From the NCBI RefSeq assembly GCF_029688625.1, contig NZ_JARULC010000003.1, positions 62,001-126,000 on the forward strand: a stretch of DNA of 64,000 nucleotides, in the 5' to 3' direction. The notes under the pieces were generated by a model. It was not told where the DNA came from. It ran no database searches and saw only the letters and a program-made list of their open reading frames with translations. This document shows positions 31,475-44,700 of this stretch, in pieces; position 1 is the stretch's first letter; every line of letters begins with the position of its first letter. Origin of the DNA: Qipengyuania marincola (lineage in GTDB: Bacteria; Pseudomonadota; Alphaproteobacteria; Sphingomonadales; Sphingomonadaceae). The position numbers and the translations under genes were made by a program.

Positions 31475-32092
31475 ATGAACGAAAGCGACATCGACCTTGG
31501 ACCGCGTCTGGAGCGCGCTGGCCCGCGCAATGCACTGCGCCTCGGCTCCGTCACGGCCGACGCGTTTCGCGACGACCCCTTCAACGCATGGCTGTTCGGC
31601 AATTTCGCCGGCATCGAGCACCTGTTTCACCTTCAGGCGCGCCGCATCTATTCGCGACGCGGCTACTGCTACACTGCGGGTGACGATGGCGCGTGTATGT
31701 GGATGATGCCAGGAGGTGACGGCAGCTTTTCCCGCCTCGACTATCTCGCGTTCGCTCTCCCGACCCTGTTCAAGTCAGGACGCGATGCGGTGAAACGCGG
31801 TATTCTGACCGGCAAGGCCATGGAGGCGCGGCATCCGACCTTTGAACACGCCTATCTCTTCAGCATCGGTGTCAGGCAGTCTGCGCGAGGCAGGGGTCTT
31901 GGCCGCCGGCTCATCCAGCCTGTACTCGATGCCTGTGACAGGACCGGCACCGCCGCCTATCTCGAGAACTCCAATGTGGCGAACGAGGGCTTCTATCGGT
32001 CGTGCGGCTTCGAACAGCTCGGAGAGCCGATCTATCCCGAGCCGGACAGTCCGCCTCTGGTGCCGATGGTCAGGAAGCCCCGCAGCGCCTGA
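31475..32092 (+). CDS. GNAT family N-acetyltransferase
   Basis: 205 residues. The acetyl-CoA pyrophosphate loop is seen as QSARGRGLGRRLIQ (R/Q-x-x-G-x-G/A type), preceded by a strand (AYLFSIGVR). TAAYLENSNVANEGFYRSCG is the late motif B with the Asn and Tyr. The N-terminal region (DAFRDDPFNAWLFG) is typical of GNATs acting on small molecules. Substrate unknown. It is single, divergent from the TauE gene and convergent with secA across a terminator. Confidence 0.9.
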   Translation: MNESDIDLGPRLERAGPRNALRLGSVTADAFRDDPFNAWLFGNFAGIEHLFHLQARRIYSRRGYCYTAGDDGACMWMMPGGDGSFSRLDYLAFALPTLFKSGRDAVKRGILTGKAMEARHPTFEHAYLFSIGVRQSARGRGLGRRLIQPVLDACDRTGTAAYLENSNVANEGFYRSCGFEQLGEPIYPEPDSPPLVPMVRKPRSA

Positions 32093-32104
32093 CTGCGGGG
32101 CTTT
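32074..32104 (+). terminator. rho-independent terminator of the GNAT gene
   Basis: AAGCCCCGCAG (32075-32085) and CTGCGGGGCTT (32093-32103) form an 11-bp perfect stem around a 7-base loop, followed by T. The loop contains the GNAT stop codon. It may also stop leftward transcripts after secA. Confidence 0.75.
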
Positions 32105-32110
32105 GCCAGA

Positions 32111-34876
<2,766 letters not shown>

Positions 34877-34971
34877 CTGGAAGGGGTGCCCCTTGATAAA
34901 TTGGTCTTGAAAATTGGCGATTGCACCCGCGCATCACGATGCGCAGGTCGGAATGTCAGCAGCGGAAGCAG

Positions 34972-35244
34972 CTATTCCAGCGCGCGATCGGGACCCAGCA
35001 TGACGGTCGGAATGACGACCCGGATGGCGAGTGCGCGGCGACATGTCCGAGATTTGCCGCGCACGGCACGTGGCGCTTGCTGGCGCTGGACGCACAAGGC
35101 CGCCTCGCCCTGACCGAGTTGCTCGGCCTGCTGGCTCAGTTCCAGCGTCGCGTCGAGACCAACGGTCATGCCCGCATGCGCAGGTGCGCCAACCGCCGTA
35201 AGGCCGGTCAGAATGGCAAGCAGGGTGATCAGACGGCGAAGCAT
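34972..35244 (-). CDS. small secreted hypothetical protein
   Basis: 90 residues with a clear signal peptide (MLRRLITLLAILTGLTAVGA, cleaved after AHA). The mature part holds GMTVGLDATLELSQQAEQLG, a two-cysteine region (AALCVQRQQ, SRTCRRA) and LAIRVVIPTVMLGPDR. No family recognised. It lies 95 bases upstream of secA on the same strand and 52 bases downstream of the TonB-C gene. Confidence 0.6.
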   Translation of the reverse strand: MLRRLITLLAILTGLTAVGAPAHAGMTVGLDATLELSQQAEQLGQGEAALCVQRQQAPRAVRGKSRTCRRALAIRVVIPTVMLGPDRALE

Positions 35245-35296
35245 CGCACCGATCAGATAGGCTCTCCGCCCCCAAGCGTCCAGTATTTGCTGACGT

Positions 35297-35728
35297 CTAA
35301 TCCAGTGTCCAGACCACGGTATTGGAATAGGTCCCCTCGGTCGGGCGGTCATCGGCATCCAGTGCCGGGTGGAACTTCGCCCGCGTCGAGATGGCACTGC
35401 ACACACGATTATCCAGTTCAGGATACCCGCTCGGCCTGGTGATGGTGCATTCGTCCACCTCGCCGAATGGCGAGACGGAGACGGTAAAACGCGTCTTGCC
35501 AGTAATTCCGCCATCGAGCGCGACGCGCGGATAGTCTTTGGGCAGCACCCAGCTTTGCGGAGCCGTCGCGGGCACGGCGCCGCGCGGACCGTCCATCAAG
35601 GGCGGCTGCATCTCCAGACTATATTCCCCGCCATCATAGGCGGTCGAGGACGAATAGGCGAGAAACATGAGGTACATCGCCGCCCCGACGACCGCGCAGA
35701 GCACGACCATTTTATGCGCTGATTTCAT
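35297..35728 (-). CDS. anchored TonB C-terminal-domain protein
   Basis: 143 residues. One N-terminal membrane helix (MVVLCAVVGAAMYLMFLAYS) is followed by a Pro-rich linker and a TonB-C type domain: FTVSVSPFGEVDECTITRPS, then GYPELDNRVCSAI and AKFHPALDADDRPTEGTYSN. The domain has two cysteines likely to form a disulfide. No ExbB/ExbD genes adjoin, so it may be a stand-alone periplasmic protein rather than a classic energiser. ATG 35728 is used. It is divergent from argJ. Confidence 0.82.
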   Translation of the reverse strand: MKSAHKMVVLCAVVGAAMYLMFLAYSSSTAYDGGEYSLEMQPPLMDGPRGAVPATAPQSWVLPKDYPRVALDGGITGKTRFTVSVSPFGEVDECTITRPSGYPELDNRVCSAISTRAKFHPALDADDRPTEGTYSNTVVWTLD

Positions 35729-35865
35729 TTCGACCCGATCGCAAGCGCTGCGTGGCTGACACCGCGCCTTATGGCAAAGCCCGATGCCCTGCGGCAATGA
35801 TTTACAGCCCCCCCCGGGCCGCACAAGCATTGCCGAGCGCTATTGCGCGTTTTAGGGGCCGAGGC

Positions 35866-37092
35866 ATGGAACTCGTCCGCTCCCCGCTCGCCCGACCATT
35901 CCCGGAAATGCCCCCGATCGAGGGCGTGACGCTTCGCGTGGCGCGGGCTCGTTACAAGAACTGGGACCGCTGCGACCTGACCTTGGCAGAGCTTGCCAAG
36001 GGGACCGCGGTAGCGGGCGTGTTTACGAAAAGCGCCTGCGCCTCGAGCGAGGTCGAGTTGGGCCGCGAGCAGGCGAAACTCGGAACTGCGCGGGCACTGG
36101 TGGTGAATGCCGGCAATTCTAACGCCTTTACGGGCTATCGCGGGCGCGAGGCGGTCGAGGCGATCATGGCGCAGGTCGCGAGCGCGCTGGAGTGCGAGCC
36201 GAGCGAAGTATTCGTCTGCTCCACCGGCGTGATCGGCGTTCCGCTCCCCACGGACAAGGCGAAGGCAGGGATCGAAGCAGCGCTGGTTGCCGATCCCTGC
36301 AGCTGGGAAGAAGCGGCCACGGCAATCGGCACGACGGACACTTTCACCAAGGGCGCGGGCGCCTCAGCCTTGCTGGGCGAAACACGCATCAAACTGGCTG
36401 GCTTCATCAAGGGTAGCGGCATGATCGCGCCCGACATGGCGACCATGCTTGGCTATATCTTTACCGATGCAGCGGTGGAGCCGGCTTTCCTGCAGGAAAT
36501 GTTGAGCAAGGCCAACGAAGCGACCTTCTCCTGCATCACGGTCGATGGGGATACGTCGACCAGCGACACAGTCCTGCTGTTCGCAACAGGCAAGGCCGGA
36601 AACACGCCCCTAACCTCGTGGGACAGCGAGGGCGCGGATGCGTTCTATGCTGCCTTGCTCGACACGTGCCGCGAGCTCGCCCAGCTCGTCGTGCGGGACG
36701 GAGAAGGCGCGCAAAAGTTTATCGAAATTGGGGTTTCCGGTGCCGAAAGCGATGCCAGCGCCCGCCGCGTCGGCCTCGCCATTGCCAATTCGCCACTGGT
36801 GAAGACCGCCATCGCCGGAGGTGACGCCAATTGGGGGCGTGTCGTCATGGCCGTGGGCAAGGCGGGCGAACCGGCTCACCGCGACAAATTGTCGATCGGG
36901 TTTGGCGGGGTATGGGCGGCCAAGGACGGACAGCCCCTCCCCGATTACGACGAGGCTCCGGTGGCGAAGCATCTCGCGGGCGAGGACATCAGGATCGATG
37001 TCGACCTCGGCGTCGGCAGCGGCCGAGCGACGGTATGGACATGCGATCTGACGCATGGCTACATCTCGATCAACGCGGACTACCGTTCGTGA
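35866..37092 (+). CDS. argJ: bifunctional glutamate N-acetyltransferase / amino-acid acetyltransferase
   Basis: Recycles the acetyl group from N-acetylornithine to glutamate in arginine synthesis. 408 residues. The self-cleavage site is visible in GMIAPDMATMLGYIFTDA, whose Thr becomes the new N-terminal nucleophile of the beta chain. NAGNSNAFTG, CSTGVIGVPL and ITVDGDTSTSDTVLL are conserved family segments. Before the ATG at 35866 lies GAGG. The inositol-monophosphatase-like gene follows after 10 bases, likely co-transcribed. Confidence 0.96.
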   Translation: MELVRSPLARPFPEMPPIEGVTLRVARARYKNWDRCDLTLAELAKGTAVAGVFTKSACASSEVELGREQAKLGTARALVVNAGNSNAFTGYRGREAVEAIMAQVASALECEPSEVFVCSTGVIGVPLPTDKAKAGIEAALVADPCSWEEAATAIGTTDTFTKGAGASALLGETRIKLAGFIKGSGMIAPDMATMLGYIFTDAAVEPAFLQEMLSKANEATFSCITVDGDTSTSDTVLLFATGKAGNTPLTSWDSEGADAFYAALLDTCRELAQLVVRDGEGAQKFIEIGVSGAESDASARRVGLAIANSPLVKTAIAGGDANWGRVVMAVGKAGEPAHRDKLSIGFGGVWAAKDGQPLPDYDEAPVAKHLAGEDIRIDVDLGVGSGRATVWTCDLTHGYISINADYRS

Positions 37093-37102
37093 GAGTCTGC
37101 GC

Positions 37103-37912
37103 ATGAGCGATGTGACAGCCGTTCATTCCGAGGTCGGGGCCTTGCTGCGAAAGGTCAGCGAAGAAGCGATCCTCCCACACTACCGCTCGCTTTCGAGCCA
37201 TGAAGTGCACGCGAAGGCTGCCGACGATGTGGTTACAATCGCGGATCACAAATCCGAAGAAATGCTGGCTGAGGGGCTAGCGAGTATCGTCCCCGGATTA
37301 CCCATCGTCGGAGAAGAGGCTGCGCATGACGATCCCTCCGTGCTCGATCGCCTGAAGGGCGATTGCTGGATTGTCGACCCGCTGGACGGCACGCGCAACT
37401 TTGCCTCGGGCAAGCCGCCCTTCGGTATTCTCATTGCGATGGCGTCAGGGGGCGAGGCGCACACAGGATGGATTTACGATTGTCTCACTCGCCGGTTATG
37501 CGTTGCCGCTAAGGGGCGCGGGGCTTTTATCGACGAGGAGAGGCTCACGGCTCGTGCGACAGGATCCACGCCGCCGGTGGCCGCGATTTCACTTGTCTTC
37601 ATGGAGGAGGCTCGCCGCGAGGCGGTCAAAACGCATATCGCGCCGCGTTACGAGCTGACGGACATTCCGTACTGCGCAGCCGAACAATATCCGCGTCTTG
37701 CGCTTGGCGTGAACGACGCCTCGATTTTCGAGCGCACGCTGGCATGGGACCATGCGGCAGGCGTGCTATGGCTGAACGAGGCAGGCGGCAAGGTCGCCCG
37801 ACCCGACGGCTCACCCTACCGGGTCGACGAGTGGGACCGCCTTGGCCTCATCGGTGCGGCGAGCCCGGCCCTGTGGGACGAGCTCGCCGAACTCTATGCG
37901 AAACTGGATTAA
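37103..37912 (+). CDS. inositol monophosphatase family phosphatase
   Basis: 269 residues. The metal-binding motifs GEEAAH, DPLDGTRNF and WDHAAGVLWLNEAGG are in order, as in lithium-sensitive phosphatases (inositol monophosphatase, CysQ, histidinol phosphatase HisN). ADHKSEEML is the first motif. Its place just after argJ suggests amino-acid metabolism (a HisN-like role), but sequence alone does not settle the substrate. The 3' end overlaps trxA on the other strand by 4 bases. Confidence 0.9.
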   Translation: MSDVTAVHSEVGALLRKVSEEAILPHYRSLSSHEVHAKAADDVVTIADHKSEEMLAEGLASIVPGLPIVGEEAAHDDPSVLDRLKGDCWIVDPLDGTRNFASGKPPFGILIAMASGGEAHTGWIYDCLTRRLCVAAKGRGAFIDEERLTARATGSTPPVAAISLVFMEEARREAVKTHIAPRYELTDIPYCAAEQYPRLALGVNDASIFERTLAWDHAAGVLWLNEAGGKVARPDGSPYRVDEWDRLGLIGAASPALWDELAELYAKLD

Positions 37913-38229
37913 AGCTCGCCTTCAAGCCATTGCTTGAGCTGGCCTTTCGGCGCCGCGCCGCGCATGTGGGCTGTCGCCTCGCCATTCTTGAACAGGACGA
38001 GGTAGGGAATCGACTGGACGCCCATGCCGCCCGGCACCTCGGGGTTCTCCATGATGTCCATCTTGGCTATCTTGACCTGGTCGCCCATTTCCTCGCTCAA
38101 TTCCTCAAGCGCAGGTGCGATCATCTTGCAGGGGCCGCACCAGTCAGCCCAGAAATCGACCAGCACAGGCTTGTCGCTTTCGAGGACATCTGTCTTGAAG
38201 CTGGCATCGGTTACGGCGGTGGTGGCCAT
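37909..38229 (-). CDS. trxA: thioredoxin
   Basis: 106 residues. WADWCGPCKM holds the redox pair Cys31/Cys34, and cis-proline is in SIPYLVLFKNGE. Cytoplasmic disulfide reductase and electron donor. It lies 53 bases after addA on the same strand and is the last gene of the long leftward series. ATG 38229 is chosen for the usual N-terminus (MATTAVTDASF). Confidence 0.96.
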   Translation of the reverse strand: MATTAVTDASFKTDVLESDKPVLVDFWADWCGPCKMIAPALEELSEEMGDQVKIAKMDIMENPEVPGGMGVQSIPYLVLFKNGEATAHMRGAAPKGQLKQWLEGEL

Positions 38230-38282
38230 GGGGAATCTCCTGCTGTTTCGCGTCTGGGTTCTATGTGGGAACAATCCGCAGA

Positions 38283-41200
38283 TTACTCAACGGGCGGCGG
38301 GGCAAAGCTTTCCTCCCGAGCGGCAAATGCGCCCTTGAAAGCTGCCAATCGATCGGTCGGCAAGGCGATCAGCTGCGGGGTCTGGGTGTAGAGCACGGCC
38401 GCTTCCACCGTGCGGTCCGGATAGATAATCTCGAGCGCAGCGACATAGGCAGCCATCTGCCGCATCGTCGCTTCGGGAACCGTGTCGAGCGATGCGGGCG
38501 GGCGGCGCGCAGTCTTGAAGTCGACCACGACAATCCGGTCCTCGGAAATCAGCAAGCGGTCTGCCGTGCCCAGGACTACCTGGCCCTCCACCGTCGCCGC
38601 GAGCGGGATTTCAGCCAGGGCGGTCGGGCCGAACACTGTTGCGAACCGTGGATCGTCGAGAACCGCGAGCGCGCTTGCCAGGATGTCCTCTCGCGCGTCC
38701 TCGTCCAGGTCGTGCGCCTGCCTCGCCAGCCACTCGCGCGCCTTTTCCTCGCGGGCGTCGACCGGCACCTCCGGCAGGCGTTCGAGCAGCGCGTGGATCA
38801 GCGTACCACGGCGTGCTGCTTCCACGGCATGCGCGGGCGGAAGCGGGGGATCGCTGCCCTCGATTTCGCCCAGACCCGAGGGTGCGAGCGGGCGCGGCGG
38901 GCGTGGCTCCGGGCCAACCGGCGTTGCCGCCCATTTCGGCAAGTCGGGTATCGCTTGGCTATCGGATTGCGGTGCGGCGGGCACGGATGGCGCCAGCGCG
39001 CCGATCTCCCATCGTGCGCCCCAGATCTCGTCCTCGAGTCCGTCATCGGCATCGAAGAGCGCCGCAAGACGTGCATACCAGCTATCGGGGTGCGGGCCGT
39101 TCCGCGCATCGCGCGGCCCGAGAGAACCGCCGATGAAGAGAGCTTCCTCGGCGCGCGTCATGGCGACGTAGAGAAGCCGCCAGTGCTCCTCCATCGCCTT
39201 CGCCGTTTCGCGCATCTCGGCAAGCGCAACCGGTCCGACTTTCTCGTCCTTCGTCAGAGAGGGTAAGGGAACCTCGCGTGTCGGCTGCGTGCCGATGACC
39301 GGCTCGGCCAGGGTCAAATCTCCCGCGCCATCCGGCCTGATCGCGGCATCGGCCAGGATGACGATGGGGGCCTGCAATCCCTTGGAGCCGTGCACGGTCA
39401 TCACGCGGACCTGGTCACCGCCCTCGCCCGCCTCACGCTTCAGCTCGCCATCGCCGGCATCGAACCAGCGGATGAAACCTTGCAGGCTGGCGACATGCGT
39501 GCTGGCATAAGCATTGGCCGCGTTGAGCAATTCGTCGATCGGATCGTTCGCCTCGCGGCCGAGCCGCGCGACCAGCCGGCGGCGGCCATCCAGCGGACCG
39601 ACGAGCATCCAGTGCAACAATTGCTGGGGGCTGTCGTAATCCGCGCGGCGCAGTATTTCGCGCAGGTTTTCTACGGTTTCGGCAACCAACGGAGCATCGC
39701 CCTTGCGCAGGTGCTCCCACAGACGCGTACCCTTGTCCCGGTAACCATGAGCGAGCAGATCGTCCTGCGACCAACCAAACAGTGGCGAGACCAGCAGTGC
39801 TGCGAGCGTCAGGTCATCCAGCGGCTGCGCGGCGAAGCGGATTGCCGCCATCAGGTCCTTGACCGCCAGTGGATTGCCGAGCCGCAAGCGGTCCACTCCG
39901 GCAACCGGAACACCGTAGCGATACAGACGGGCGACGATTAGCGATGCCAGCTCGCGCCGCTTCTGCACCAGGATCATGATGTCGCCCGCTCCAGCCCGGC
40001 GTGGGGACTGGCCCTTGGACAGGGTGAAGCCAGCTCCGTCGGTGTCGAGCCAGCGCTTGATCTGCCGGGCTATCCGGTCGGCGAGCAGGCGATCGTGACG
40101 CGCGAGCCAGCCCTTTCCCTCGCTGTCGCTCTCGTCCTCACCCTCGGCGACGCGGATTTCCTTCCAGAGGGTGACAAGGCCCGGCTCGTCGCTCCCGGCG
40201 TGGCGCTCGTCGCGCTTGTCTAGGCCGAGGCCGTCATGCCCGATCGCATCGATCGCCCGGTCGACGAAATCCAGTACCACGGCATTGGTGCGATAGCTTC
40301 GCTCGAGGCCGTATTCCTCAAGCCGACGCGGTCGCGGTCCGCCCCTGAGTGCTTCCGCTGCCGCAGCCGTTGCGTCCATCCGATCGCGGAACCAGTTTCG
40401 TGCGTCGCGGAAATTCTCCGGGCTCGTGCCCTGAAAACCGAAAATCGCCTGCTTGTAATCGCCGACCGTGAAGATCGTGCGCACCGCATTGCCGCGCGCG
40501 CCCTCGCCCGAAAAGAAATCGTCGGCCAGCGCCTTGATGATGTCCCACTGCGCCTGATTGGTGTCCTGCGCCTCGTCGACGAGGATATGATCGAAACTGC
40601 GATCGAGCTTGTACCGCACCCAAGCGGCCATCTCGCTGTCGGAAAGCAGCTGCGCGGCGCGGGCGATGAGATCGTCGAAATCGACCAGCCCCTCACGTTG
40701 CTTCGCCGTCTGCCATGCGAGCGCAAAGGCGCGCCCGGCTTCCAGTTGCGGGGCGAGGAATTCAGCAAGGTCGAGCAGGGCGCGGCGTTCGGTGGCCGTC
40801 TTCACACCATCGATGACACTGCCGATGTGCGACGGGTAGGAGGGATCGATCTTCTCCAGATTAGCGAGGCGGCTCGGCTCGCCCTTCTTGGTCACGAGTG
40901 TTCCGAAGAAACCATCGATGGCAGCCAGGCGCTGCTGAGGGCTGCCGGCAAGCCATGACGCTGCGAAACCGGCATTGCCGAGCCCGATCTTGGTGCCCCA
41001 TTCCGCATTGATACGGCTGCAGGCCAGCATGGCCTCGACAGGAAACCGCTCGTCGCTGCACGCCTCGGCAACCCATATCTCGTCGGCGTCGGACGGCATG
41101 CCGAGAAGCTGGCGTACCCGATTCGCCATGGGTGAAAGCCAGGCAGTGGGTCCTTCCCACAAATCCATGTGCCTCGCGCAGCGCATCAGCCAGCTGCGCA

Positions 41201-41765
41201 CCGCGTCGGGCCCCTTGCGACGGCTCATCTCGCCAACGGCATCGAGAATGCGTGGGTCGCCGCTTTCCAGCAGCTGGTGCAGCACTTCCCGGCTCAGCAG
41301 ATCGCGTTCGCGGTCCTCCATCGGCCGCGCTCCCGGCAGGAGTCCCGCCTCACCTGGAAAGGCCGCGAGGAGATATTGCGCGAAAGCATGGATGGTATCG
41401 ATGCGGAGGCCGCCGCCAGGGCAATCGAGCACGCGCGCGAACAGGGCGCGGGCACGTGACCGGGTCTCGGGATCGCCGGGCGCGCCGAGGAAACCGAGTT
41501 CGGTAGCAAGCTCTGCCTCGTCCATCCGGACCCAGCGCGCGAGCACCGAATTGACGCGAACCGCCATTTCCGCCGCACCAGCTTTGGTGAAAGTCAGGCA
41601 CAGGATCTGCGAGGGGTCTGCGCCGGGCTCCAGCAGAAGGCGCAGGACGCGCGCCGACAGCACCTGGGTCTTGCCGGTCCCGGCACTGGCGGAAAGCCAG
41701 ACACTATCCTTCGGCTCGACCGCAGGCCGTTGCTTGCCTTGCAGGGGGTACACTTTCCCGCTCAT
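38283..41765 (-). CDS. addA: double-strand break repair helicase-nuclease AddA
   Basis: About 1160 residues. Works with AddB to resect double-strand breaks for RecA. Walker A SASAGTGKT is at 25-33, followed by LCLTFTKAGAAEM (motif Ia), VDEAQDTNQAQW (motif II) and SYRTN (motif IV region). VMTVHGSKGLQAPIVIL (motif V) and YVAMTRAEE (motif VI) complete the helicase. The C-terminus has the RecB-type nuclease motif VVDFKTAR. ATG 41765 overlaps the addB stop by 4 bases. Confidence 0.95.
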   Translation of the reverse strand: MSGKVYPLQGKQRPAVEPKDSVWLSASAGTGKTQVLSARVLRLLLEPGADPSQILCLTFTKAGAAEMAVRVNSVLARWVRMDEAELATELGFLGAPGDPETRSRARALFARVLDCPGGGLRIDTIHAFAQYLLAAFPGEAGLLPGARPMEDRERDLLSREVLHQLLESGDPRILDAVGEMSRRKGPDAVRSWLMRCARHMDLWEGPTAWLSPMANRVRQLLGMPSDADEIWVAEACSDERFPVEAMLACSRINAEWGTKIGLGNAGFAASWLAGSPQQRLAAIDGFFGTLVTKKGEPSRLANLEKIDPSYPSHIGSVIDGVKTATERRALLDLAEFLAPQLEAGRAFALAWQTAKQREGLVDFDDLIARAAQLLSDSEMAAWVRYKLDRSFDHILVDEAQDTNQAQWDIIKALADDFFSGEGARGNAVRTIFTVGDYKQAIFGFQGTSPENFRDARNWFRDRMDATAAAAEALRGGPRPRRLEEYGLERSYRTNAVVLDFVDRAIDAIGHDGLGLDKRDERHAGSDEPGLVTLWKEIRVAEGEDESDSEGKGWLARHDRLLADRIARQIKRWLDTDGAGFTLSKGQSPRRAGAGDIMILVQKRRELASLIVARLYRYGVPVAGVDRLRLGNPLAVKDLMAAIRFAAQPLDDLTLAALLVSPLFGWSQDDLLAHGYRDKGTRLWEHLRKGDAPLVAETVENLREILRRADYDSPQQLLHWMLVGPLDGRRRLVARLGREANDPIDELLNAANAYASTHVASLQGFIRWFDAGDGELKREAGEGGDQVRVMTVHGSKGLQAPIVILADAAIRPDGAGDLTLAEPVIGTQPTREVPLPSLTKDEKVGPVALAEMRETAKAMEEHWRLLYVAMTRAEEALFIGGSLGPRDARNGPHPDSWYARLAALFDADDGLEDEIWGARWEIGALAPSVPAAPQSDSQAIPDLPKWAATPVGPEPRPPRPLAPSGLGEIEGSDPPLPPAHAVEAARRGTLIHALLERLPEVPVDAREEKAREWLARQAHDLDEDAREDILASALAVLDDPRFATVFGPTALAEIPLAATVEGQVVLGTADRLLISEDRIVVVDFKTARRPPASLDTVPEATMRQMAAYVAALEIIYPDRTVEAAVLYTQTPQLIALPTDRLAAFKGAFAAREESFAPPPVE

Positions 41766-44700
41766 GCGGCACCCTCGCCATCCTGCGTGGCGATCCATTC
41801 CTCCAGGCGCATCAGCTGGTCGAACGTGTCATAGGCCGGATAATCGGGATTCTCGCGCGCAAGGAATGGCGCGTCGCCCTTGATGTACCGCGAGATCGCA
41901 AGCGACAGTTTCTGGGCTGTGAGCGGCAGGAACTCCTCCGGCTCCACTCCGCTGCGCCTGTTGCCGATCTTCAGCGGTACGTCGACGTATCCGAAGCTGA
42001 AGGGATTTTCATCGCTCTTGGCCTTGGCCAGTGACCAGTATTCATAGGCTTCCGGTTCACCCACAATCCCTTCGAACCCGTCGCGCTCCGCGATCAAACC
42101 GAGAATGCCGAGCTGCAGCGCGAAGCCCTGCTCAACCATCGCCGCGCTTGGGGGGCTGCCAGTCTTGTAGTCGACAATGGCGAGGCCGCCATCGGCCAGG
42201 CGGTCGATCCTGTCCGCGCGGCCATGCACGCGCACTCCGTCGAACCGCATTGCGCCCTGCTTCTCGACTGCAAGCACAGCCCGGTCGGGCGCGGCGTCGA
42301 CCGTCGCCTCGATCCACTTGAGCGCCGCTTCGAGCCGCGGTTGCCACAGGCCGCGGGTCAGCGCATCGACGCCTTCCTCTTCGAGCACGGCCGCCATAAT
42401 CGGGGCAAGCTTTGCATCGGGATCGACATCGCGCGCCTCGTGCCAGCGCTGCAGGATCAGATGCGCGGCGTTGCCCTGCCACAGCGGTCCCGGCTCCGCA
42501 TCCAGCGCATCGAGGTCGGACAGCTGGAGGATCTTTCCGGCATAGAACTGGTATGGGTCCCCCAGCAGCCGGTCTAGCGCCGTCGCGGAAATGTCGACGT
42601 TTCGCTGTTCGCTTGAAGGTTGCGGTGCCGGTCGCGGATGGGGCTCCACCGGGGCGGCCCTGCTCATGGCGCGAGCCAAGGCAGCGGTCCGTTCATCTCT
42701 ATGGTTTTCCGCCATGCTACCCAGCAAGGCCTCGACACGCAGCAGAAAACGCGATGGGATGGCAGGGCCACTTTCGTCGCGTTCGGCCCGGCTCAGCACC
42801 ACTTCGGGTGCCCCGAGTGCGCCCGCAAGGTCATGGGCGGACAAGCCGATCCGGAAGTCGCCTCCCGGTACGCCCAGCGACCGTAGCAGCGGCGGCGCAA
42901 GCAGGGCATCGACCGTTCCCCGCTGCGGCCAGGTGCCTTCATTCAGGCCGGCGCAGACGACGAGGTCCGCCCGGTTCATCCGGCTTTCGAGAAGGCCGAG
43001 AACCTGCACCCGCGCATGTCCGCCATACGGTGGCCGCACTGCGACCTGCTCCATCGCATCGCGCAGCGCGATATCGACCTCGTCCCGTGACAAGGCAAAT
43101 GCGGTCTCGCAAGCGTTGGCGCGCATTTCCTCGACGAATTGCGCCAGCATGCGCCCGTCCTCACGTGCCCACAAATCCTCGCCGCATAGCTGCTCTCCGG
43201 CCGTTGCGAGAATGTCGAAGAGGTCGGCAAGCGCGACCCGATCCGGCATATCGAGCAGGGGCGACAGGATGCGATTGACCTGTGCGAACCACGCGCCGAC
43301 CTTCGGCTGCCGCGACTCCAGTCGTGTTGCGATCGCGCGCACGACTGCAAGACCACCAGCTTTTCGGGGACCACGCAATTCGCGCTCGACCCGACGCAGC
43401 TGGCGCAACCATTCGCCACGTTCCATTTCGCCGTGCACCAGCGGATGGCCGAGCAAGGCCATCAGCGATACCGGAGCCGCATCCTTGGCGACAACCTCTG
43501 CCAGCAGCAGAAGCAACCGTCCGGCCGCGGATTGCGACAGCGGACGGCCGGCGGAATCGTCCGCGGTGATGTTCCACCGTGCGAGATGATGGACGATTCT
43601 TCGGGCAAGCGCGCGATCCGGAGTGACAACCGCGACCCGCTTCTCCGGCTCTGCGAGCGCCTCTCGGACCAGCAGGGCAATCGCCTGCGCCTCCTCTTCT
43701 GGGTTCGCTGTGGTCAGAATGCGCACGCCAGCCAAGCGCCGCTTCTCGGCAGGCAGGTCGATCCAGCTCTTGCTCGCTTCGGGCGGCAGGAACAGCGAAG
43801 CGATCGCGTGGCTGCGCTCGGGCGGAGCGGCGGCGGCACCCTTGCGATGCCATGGCCGCACCTCCTCCCGGCGGACCGCCATGCGATTGAGCAAGAGCTT
43901 GAGGTGATACTGCGGATGCGTGACGGCATCCTCGCCCGCAAAGGGCGTCTGGTCCGGTTCGGGTGCCGCTCCCGCTCTGCCCAATTCCTCCCAGACCGCT
44001 TCCTGCATGGTCAGGTCGAAGTCCGGCAGGATCACCGCGCCTTGCGGCAGGTATGCTATCGTGCGGAGCAGACGCGCAAGCGCGGGCGCCGCACTGGTGA
44101 CCCCCGCCGCGACGATCGGCGTTGCGGGCGGCTGCGCCTTCCACATCGCGCTCGCATGATCGAACAAGCGGTTGCGACGGGCCGCTGCATCGAGCATCCC
44201 GTGTTCTGCAAGTTCCGCCAGCCATCGCATCTGGACCCGGGCAAACAGCCGGATGCTGGCCTGCCAATGCACCGAAAGCGATCCGAAAAGGTCGAGCACG
44301 GTGTCGCCAAGCAAGTCCTCGGGGCCGACCTCCTCGACCAGCAGGCGATCCATCGTCGCAGCCATTTCCCGCGCAAGGCGCAACAGGGTCGCGCCGCCGT
44401 GGGCTGCATCACCCATTTCCTGTTCGATGATCTGGGTGAGGCGAAACAATCGGCGCTGCGGATCGATAGCAGGCGGGATGTCGCTTGCGCCCAGCGGATC
44501 GAGCAGCGTTCCGAGTGTCTCGTCAAGATCCAGATCGCCGATCACCGCCATGCGCGGCATCAGCAGGCCGGATCGCCCGGTTTCACCTGCAAGACGAACG
44601 AAGGCCTCGGAGATCGTGCGTCGGGCGCGGCTGCTGGGCAGCAGCAAGGTCAGCCGCGCCAGGCCAAACGTCTCGTCGCCGTATCGCGGGACAAGACCTG